64,000 bases of DNA, taken from positions 24,026,340 through 24,090,339 of the forward strand of contig CM060314.1 in assembly GCA_030674185.1 (NCBI GenBank). Reading direction: 5' to 3'. Position numbers and translations under genes: made by a program. This DNA is from Monoplex corrugatus. Taxonomy: Eukaryota > Mollusca > Gastropoda > Littorinimorpha > Ranellidae. The notes beneath the pieces were generated by a model, which saw nothing but the letters and a program-made list of their open reading frames with translations, ran no database searches and had not been told where the DNA came from. Numbering within the stretch: position 1 is the first letter of the stretch; every line of letters starts with the position of its first letter. Positions 57,543-64,000 of the stretch are shown here, piece by piece.

Positions 57543-57905
57543 TCTCTCTTTTTCTCTTCTTCTTCTTCTTCTTCTTCTTTCTTCTTTCTTCTTCTTCTTC
57601 TTCTTTCTTCCTCTATCATCATTCTTCTTCACCACCACACCACCATCATCATCATTACCACCATCACCATCATCATTACCACCATCATCATTACACCATC
57701 ATCATCATTACATCATTACCACCATCATCATAATCATTACCACCATCCTCACCGTTACCACCATCATCATTACCACTATCACCACCACCACCATCATCAT
57801 CATCACCGCCACCATCATCATCACCGCCACCATCATCATCACACCACCATCACCATCATCATCATCACCACCACCATCACCATCATCATCATCGTCATCC
57901 AATCC
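57500..57905. repeat. (ATC)n, (TTC)n and (CAC/CAT)n trinucleotide tract
   Basis: ATC units, then a CTT block, then mixed CAC/CAT/ATT units over 400 bp. The Ile/Ser/His-rich frames here are artefacts. Confidence 0.96.
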
Positions 57906-58261
57906 CATAACCAACGTGACCATTGGAGAGGCCGACGATCTGCAGCAAAGGCAGGATCCCCCATCTCATACTTGTGTCATCAAGCGGTTACGTTACGGTA
58001 ATTATACGAGTATCAGGTACGCTGGGGCTGGTCCAGTCTTTGACATTTGCCTCTCAGTTCTTACTGTGTCAGCGGCCTCGGCGATGTCCTCTTTCCAGGA
58101 TATCCTGAAGCAAGGTCTTAGTGTGTTCCAGTGTCATGGCCAAACTAAACGGGCTTGACTGTTGTCAGAAGAGGTTCCTATGGGTCCACCAATGTGTATG
58201 TCAAAGAATATGGGAATATGCATGGAAAATGAAGGAATAAATGATTGAATGAATAAAAAAA

Positions 58262-58425
58262 AAACCATAAATAAATGAGTGAGTGAGTGAGAGTGAGTGA
58301 ATGAATGAATGAATGAATGAACGAACGAATGAATGAATGAATGAACGAACAACGAACGAACGAATGAACGAACAAGAACGAACGAACGAACGAACGAACG
58401 AATGAATTCATTCATTCATTCATAC
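58262..58425. repeat. (GAAT)n/(GAAC)n tetranucleotide repeat ending in a palindrome
   Basis: GAGT, GAAT and GAAC units switch block by block and end at GAATGAATTCATTCATTC, where the repeat turns into its own complement. Confidence 0.95.
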
Positions 58426-58468
58426 TGTGTACTCTAATCCTCCATCCCTCCTTCACAACAGATGTGAC

Positions 58469-58469
<1 letters not shown>

Positions 58470-58543
<74 letters not shown>
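58470..58543. repeat. (CT)n microsatellite
   Basis: About 37 uninterrupted CT units. Confidence 0.98.
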
Positions 58544-58545
<2 letters not shown>

Positions 58546-58935
58546 AAGGGAAGAGAAGGGCCAATAGTTTGACAAAACTTTGAAAAAGACCTGGGGCGCT
58601 GTTGGAAAGTAGGGACATTTTGGGCATCTACACCGGGAAAAAAAATTGGGAGGACAGACCGTGGAAACTGTGCATTTTGTGAAAGCGTGGGACGAAGCAA
58701 ATGTACATCAGCGACATCGAGTTTATCATGAAATGCATCGACTTTGGCAGTTGACTTGCATAATGCAGCTGCACTGTCTGTTGGGGCATTTTCCTACAGA
58801 AAACACGCACACACATTCTGTGCGAGAGCGATTACGAACACACATGCACGCATTTGTGTATGCATACACACGTGGATACACAAAAATGCAGCCAGATGCG
58901 GGTGTGCGAACACGCACGCACTGAATACGCATACA

Positions 58936-58938
<3 letters not shown>

Positions 58939-58979
<41 letters not shown>

Positions 58980-58990
58980 ACACACCACAC
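58939..58990. repeat. (CA)n microsatellite
   Basis: CA run within a longer CA/CG-rich stretch 58800-58995. Confidence 0.96.
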
Positions 58991-59864
58991 ATATACATCG
59001 CTGGTACCAACTCATAAAGCAATAACTGACATATAAAGTATACACACCATACACGTTGATGTACAACACAGAACTTTAATTATAATTATTTGAAGAATTA
59101 TACAAACAATACAAAAACTACTAAGCTTAATGAGTGCCGCTGGCGAACAAGCCAAGCCAAACATTACCTAAGCAACTGACACTTAAGACATTGATAGTCC
59201 ATTTTGCAAAAACAAATTAAGAAAGCGATCAACAAAGAAAAAAGATACAATGAAAGAAGCTGATAATGTAACAGTGCTTTCCAAATCTATTGTTTTGTTT
59301 TGTTTTGTTTTGTTTCATGAAAATATGAATGATTTTCGAAATATATGATCTGTTTGCGTGCACATCTATGAAATTGACATTTGCACACTTATCAGTGATA
59401 CATGACTGTGGTGTCATTTCTAAGACTTTTAAAACTGACCTAGTGTGTTTATGTAGATGCATGTGTGTTTGTCCATGAGAACGATTACATATATAACAAG
59501 CTAGGACCAAAAACAGCGTCTGACTACAAAAAGAACCAAATGAAAACCCACGACGCCCGTGTGTGCGTGTGCGTACTACTACTACTCTCGAACACACCAT
59601 TCAGTGATGAAATTACTTATGAAGATTGTTTTGTCTAAACAGTTTCTACTGCCGTTGTCCCCATTTTACTTAACACTGTGTCTTGCAGAATATATTTTTG
59701 GTCCTTCTTGTTCTTTATTTCGTTCAGTGTCTACATGATATGTAGAGCAGCTTTTTTATCACTTTATTTATCTATTCATATTCTTTAAAATATCTTCATT
59801 GCAAGGATACCAAAGTCCTGAAAATGATAATAAAAAAAATTAAATGATAATAATTTCAATTCCA

Positions 59865-62630
59865 TGACATATTTCCATCAACCACTGTTCTGATACTGTA
59901 GTTGCTAACAGCTGATTGGAACTGTTTCTTTTCTTTCTTTGATTTTTTTAAAAACAATACTGATAAATCTCTTTATTTTCATTTGTTTATTTCTTCCCAG
60001 TTTCTATGTCTGAATATGACAGTGATGAATTTTAGTTTTCTGACATTCTTCCATAAATCATTGTTCCAAAACTGCTGTCACAGATAGCCGATTGGAAACC
60101 TTTTACCATTTTTTCCCAAATGTATATTCACTGAAATATCTGTGCTTGAGTTTGTCTATGAATAGATACACTTGCCCGACATATTTCCATGAGCCAGTCT
60201 TCCCATCCTGCTATTGATGACAGTGGATTGAGAACCTTTTCTTTTTGATTTACAAATTTCCACGCTAATTTCTATGCATTTGCAGTTTTTGCGTTCAGAT
60301 TTGGCCATTAATTTAAGAATTCGTCTGCTGATATATCCTATCCACCCATGGCTGTTTGTTGTTAACTTAACCATCAGTCACCGGTCGGACACTCTAGTTC
60401 CCGCTGTCGGAATGTGAATGTTTGTTCATCTGCCCTTTCTGTGTTTAACATATCAAGATAAGCTTTAGTTTCCTGACATTTTGATACCAACCATTGTTCC
60501 AATACAGTAGGTTTTTAGTTCCTGTCTGTCAAGATTGGATTAGGACATTTCTTACTGTTGCTTTACTTTGGATGGTTTTTGTTTTAAACTTTTGTTTTGT
60601 TTATTTGTTTGTCTGTCTGTCTGTCCGTCTGTTTGTTTATTTGTTACTTTTGCAAAAGTCTGTTCACTTGCACTGTCTTTGTTTGACTTAACAAAGATCG
60701 GCTTGACTTTCCGGACATAATAAACTCCATCAGCTACTGTTTCAGAACTCCCCATATTTTCCATATAAATTTAGCAGTTGTTAACAACTTCTCGAAGTTT
60801 CCAGATAGCCCACCATGGACCTTGAAAACACCGAAGGTTTGTTTTAATCTTGCATGCTTCCGTAACGACAATACTAGTTCACTGGCGTGCAGGTCGTTTT
60901 ATGTGGAACTGTGTCAGAAATTTCCGTCATCCCACAGAATCTTCACTGATGGATCCAAGTCTGATGAAGGTGTTGCTGCCGCTATCTTCTGTTCCGAGAT
61001 TCCCAATCAAGCATTTTCAAAATATATTCCGTCTGACAGTTCCGTTTATACTGCTGAACTGACTGCTCTGGTTTTGGCACCAAAATGGTGTCCAAGTCCA
61101 AGCATAAAGATTTTCTCGTTTTTTCTGACTCCCTTTCCGCTTTGCAGACAATTGTTGGCCGAAACATTTGTCACCTTGAACTTGTGAAGTTGTTTGAACT
61201 GTTTTCTATTCTTACAAATGAAGGTTACGGGATTGTTTTTGCCTGGCTTCCTGGCCATGTTGGTATTGTAGGCAATGAAACGGCTGACTGCCTGGCCAAG
61301 AAGGGCCCCATAGAGAAAAGATGTTAAATCTTGATTCCTTACACAGATGTAAAATCGAAAGTACACAGTTACGTGAGAAATCTGTGGCAGGAGGACTGGA
61401 ATGAACAAACAGATAACAAACTTTTCCAAATCCGCCCTAGCCTGAAAGAAATTCTCCCATCTGCTGCAGGAAAGCGTAAGAAAGAGACAGTGTTACGTAG
61501 GTTACACACTGGTCACACATCCTACACACATTCGTACCTTTTGAAAAGTGAAGAAACACCATGACGTATACCGTGTCACGAGTCGTTGAGTATCAGACAC
61601 CTCCTCCTTGGTTGCTAGGCTTTGTACGATGTGAGACAAAAGCATTACACGGCAGATTCCTTAAAGAACCTTTTCCGAGATGTCCCTTCTGATGCAATTA
61701 TCCAGTTTTTACAAGAGATCAATAGATTTCTCCAGATATGATTTTACGTCTGTTTTTCTTTAATTGCATTTTAGATTTACAAGGTTAACGGTAAGCATGG
61801 TTTTCAACTGTTGTCTTTTATCTTAACAGGTTGTCGTTTTTGACGTGGTGTTATCCCTGATATGGCTCTAGTAGTCGGCTGGGCTATAAGCGATATGAAC
61901 ATGAACATGTTTCAGAACTGTTCATGCTGAGTGTCGGTTTGGGGACCGTTCTATCAAATAATTTATTCATATATTTATATATATATATATTTATTTATTT
62001 GTTTATTTGATTATTTATTTATTTGTTCTTTTATCTTGCAAAAGTCTGTTCACTTACGATTTGTGTGTGTTTGAATTTGCTGATGACCAATTTCAGTTTA
62101 CTGTCTCTCTTCCTTCAGCTATTGCTGTACTATTGCTGTTGTAGCCAGCCGATATGGTCTATTTTGACATTTTGTTAAACATTTTAGGCATTTATTGTTA
62201 ACATGATCATTATCATTATTAACATTTTTGCAATTATCTGTGCGGTTTCTGTGCTTGAATTTTGCAAGGACTATTGTTAATTCTCTGACATTCTGCCTTT
62301 TCCATGGTTCCAATATTGCTATTGCTGACAACGGACTGGAAGCCATTTTTTGTCACTGTCTGTTTATCTGAGCTTTCTATGTTGGATTTATCAAATTATA
62401 GCTTCACTTTCCAGGCATATCTCGAACGCCACTTTTCAGACACTGTTGCTGCTGACAGTGAACTGGGAACCAATTGAAATAGACAACCAAAACTAAATGA
62501 AAATGTCTATTGACTTGCAGCTTCTTTGTCCGAAACTGGCGATACATTCTAGTCTGTATCTCAATTTCCTGATATAATGATTCATATCAGCCACTATTTG
62601 TTTGGTAGTGTTATTGCAGACAGCACATAA
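59865..62630. repeat. Degenerate ~150-200-bp tandem repeat array
   Basis: A core near CTGACAT-TTCCAT-ACCACTGTTCC, AATACTGCTATTGCTGACAG and CGGATTGGAAACC recurs near 59865, 60040, 60178, 60473, 60713, 62100, 62287, 62413 and 62571. The spacers share GTTCACTTGCA and GTGTTTGAATTT. The array is interrupted by the RNase H LINE fragment at about 60805-61912. Confidence 0.6.
60805..61912 (+). pseudogene. LINE fragment with RNase H domain
   Basis: Reads IFTDGSKSDEGVAAAIFCSE (first RNase H Asp), YTAELTALVLA (Glu), a frameshift near 61080, FLVFSDSLSALQTIV (Asp), WLPGHVGIVGNETADCLAKK (His and last Asp), then a stop. The downstream tail includes LRRLHTGHTSYTHSYLLKS, ending near 61739, and a 3' end at GAACATGAACATG. 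RNase H after RT is typical of I/Nimb-type LINEs. The RT is absent (5' truncation). Confidence 0.85.
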
Positions 62631-62639
62631 TAATAAATA

Positions 62640-62966
62640 ATAATAATATATTTTATTTATATAGCGCAAAATCTTGATAAAATCAAATCTAAGCGCTGAG
62701 CGTATACATGCATACATACCTACATACATATGAGCGTATACATGCATAATACATGCATACATACTTACATACATAAATCTAAGCTGAGCGTATACATGCA
62801 TACATACATACATACATAAATCTAAGCGTATACATACATACATACATACATACGTACGCACATGCATACATAATAATTACAATATTTATATAGCGCAAAA
62901 TCTCGACAAAATCAAATCCAAGCGCCGAAAAGACACACACGCACACACGCACGCACGTACACACAC

Positions 62967-63024
<58 letters not shown>

Positions 63025-64000
63025 TGGCCACAAATGGGGAGAAAGAATAAAAGCAAAAAGCAAGAATAAAACCAATGGAAAACCACAGAGAGCACATCAT
63101 ATACAATTATATATTAAAACAAAGTGATTCCCCTCCGAGCGGAGACAGGCTGCAAAGGGGGGCTGAGTGAGGTTAGGATTTTATGCAGAGGAGAAAAGGT
63201 GAGTTTTGAGAGCGGACTTGAAGGAGGCAAAAGTAGGTTGCTGACGGACTGAGAGAGGAAGTTTGTTCCAGGAGAGTGGACCAGAAACAGAGAAGGCTCG
63301 TAGACCATAGGTATTGAGCTTAGTGCGTGGAAAGCGAAAAGTCAGAGGATCGGAGCAGCTCAAGTAGGCTTGACAGGTAATCGGGGGCTGCGTTATTGAG
63401 GCTTTTGTAGCACATGGTGTCTAGTTTGTACTGTATGCGCTTTGATACAGGGAGCCAGTGAAGTTGTGCCAGGAGAGGAGATATGTGGTCAGCTTTTTTC
63501 TTTTTGAGTACAAGGCGTACAGCATTATTTTGAATGCGCTGTAGGATGTGAATGGTGGAGGCAGGAAGACCAGACAGGAGTGAATTGCAATAGTCAATGC
63601 GAGACATTATGAAGGAGAGAACGAGTTTTGCAGTTGTTTCGACAGAGAGATACTTCCTGATCAGGCATATACGATGGAGATGATAGTAGCAAGATCTGGC
63701 AGTTTGAGAAACAAAGTTGTTCATGGACAGGGTAGAATCAATGCAGACACCAAGGTTTTTAGCTGAATCAGAAATTGGGACTGATGTGTTACATAATGGG
63801 AGAGAAAGAGGAGGCAGCTGGAAAGTTTCTGACGGGTGCCAATGAGGATAGCTTCTGTCTTGTCGTCATTAAGCTGAAGTCTATGTGTGTCATCCAGTTC
63901 TTAATGTCCGATAACACTCAGTGGTGCGAGTCAACAGGCGCTGTATATTATCAGGTGAGTCACTGTCTTGAAGTTGGGTGTCATCAGCATAGAAGTGGTG
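62640..64000 (-). pseudogene. CR1/L2-type LINE, 3' part, continues past window end
   Basis: Minus strand from the right edge: FYADDTQLQDSDSP (RT motif C near 63970), LNDDKTEAILIGTRQK near 63870, SRIDYCNSLLSGLPASTI near 63590, QLHWLPVSKRIQYKLDTM near 63450, GLRAFSVSGPLSWNKLPLSV near 63270, FKSALKTHLF near 63205. Several frameshifts. The 3' UTR at 62650-63180 includes (CA)n at 62960-63022 and (CATA)n at 62700-62875, with TTATATAGCGCAAAATCTTG repeated twice. Confidence 0.85.

Overview
This is eukaryotic nuclear DNA from an animal. It has long introns with GT/AG borders, abundant (CA)n, (CT)n and (ATC)n microsatellites, and many DNA transposons, LINEs and SINEs. The two host genes recognised are conserved metazoan housekeeping genes. 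The repeat complement suggests a mollusc, probably a gastropod; that placement is an inference and was not tested.

Layout. Positions 42-15858, minus strand: ABCE1 (RNase L inhibitor / Rli1, ribosome recycling factor). Eleven coding exons give about 470 residues; the 3' part of the gene lies off the left edge. Its introns hold three different internally deleted piggyBac-like elements (one more lies just upstream, or in a 5' leader intron), a TTA-flanked MITE, SINEs and a CT-rich composite repeat array. Positions 18.3-31 kb are intergenic and dominated by nested transposons: a 5'-truncated endonuclease-RT LINE, then a Tc1-like DNA transposon whose transposase frame is split by a 3.6-kb LINE with an open frame of about 1080 codons carrying a restriction-like endonuclease domain. 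Positions 31976-51094, minus strand: complete NUP54 (nuclear pore channel nucleoporin), ten coding exons, about 565 residues. Its large third intron carries two Tc1-like elements: one is the sister of the element at 22-27 kb, and the other is structurally perfect. Positions 51-64 kb show no recognisable host gene. They contain SINEs, LINE fragments, microsatellites, and two old, very degenerate tandem-repeat arrays interrupted by transposons.

The two host genes are otherwise clean: every exon length, phase and splice site is consistent. However, each carries one single-base frameshift at a short homopolymer, and so does one transposase copy. This pattern looks more like base-level assembly error than gene death, but it needs reads to decide.

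The most interesting items are: the intact restriction-like-endonuclease LINE nested in a Tc1 transposase, with a tRNA-like module in its 3' UTR and an old relic of its family in a NUP54 intron; the intact Tc1 element in NUP54; the set of piggyBac-type non-autonomous elements that keep only the transposase N-terminus; a duplicated splice acceptor at ABCE1 exon 11; a large inverted repeat inside a degenerate satellite; and three cryptic tandem arrays. No clearly new defence or metabolic system was seen.
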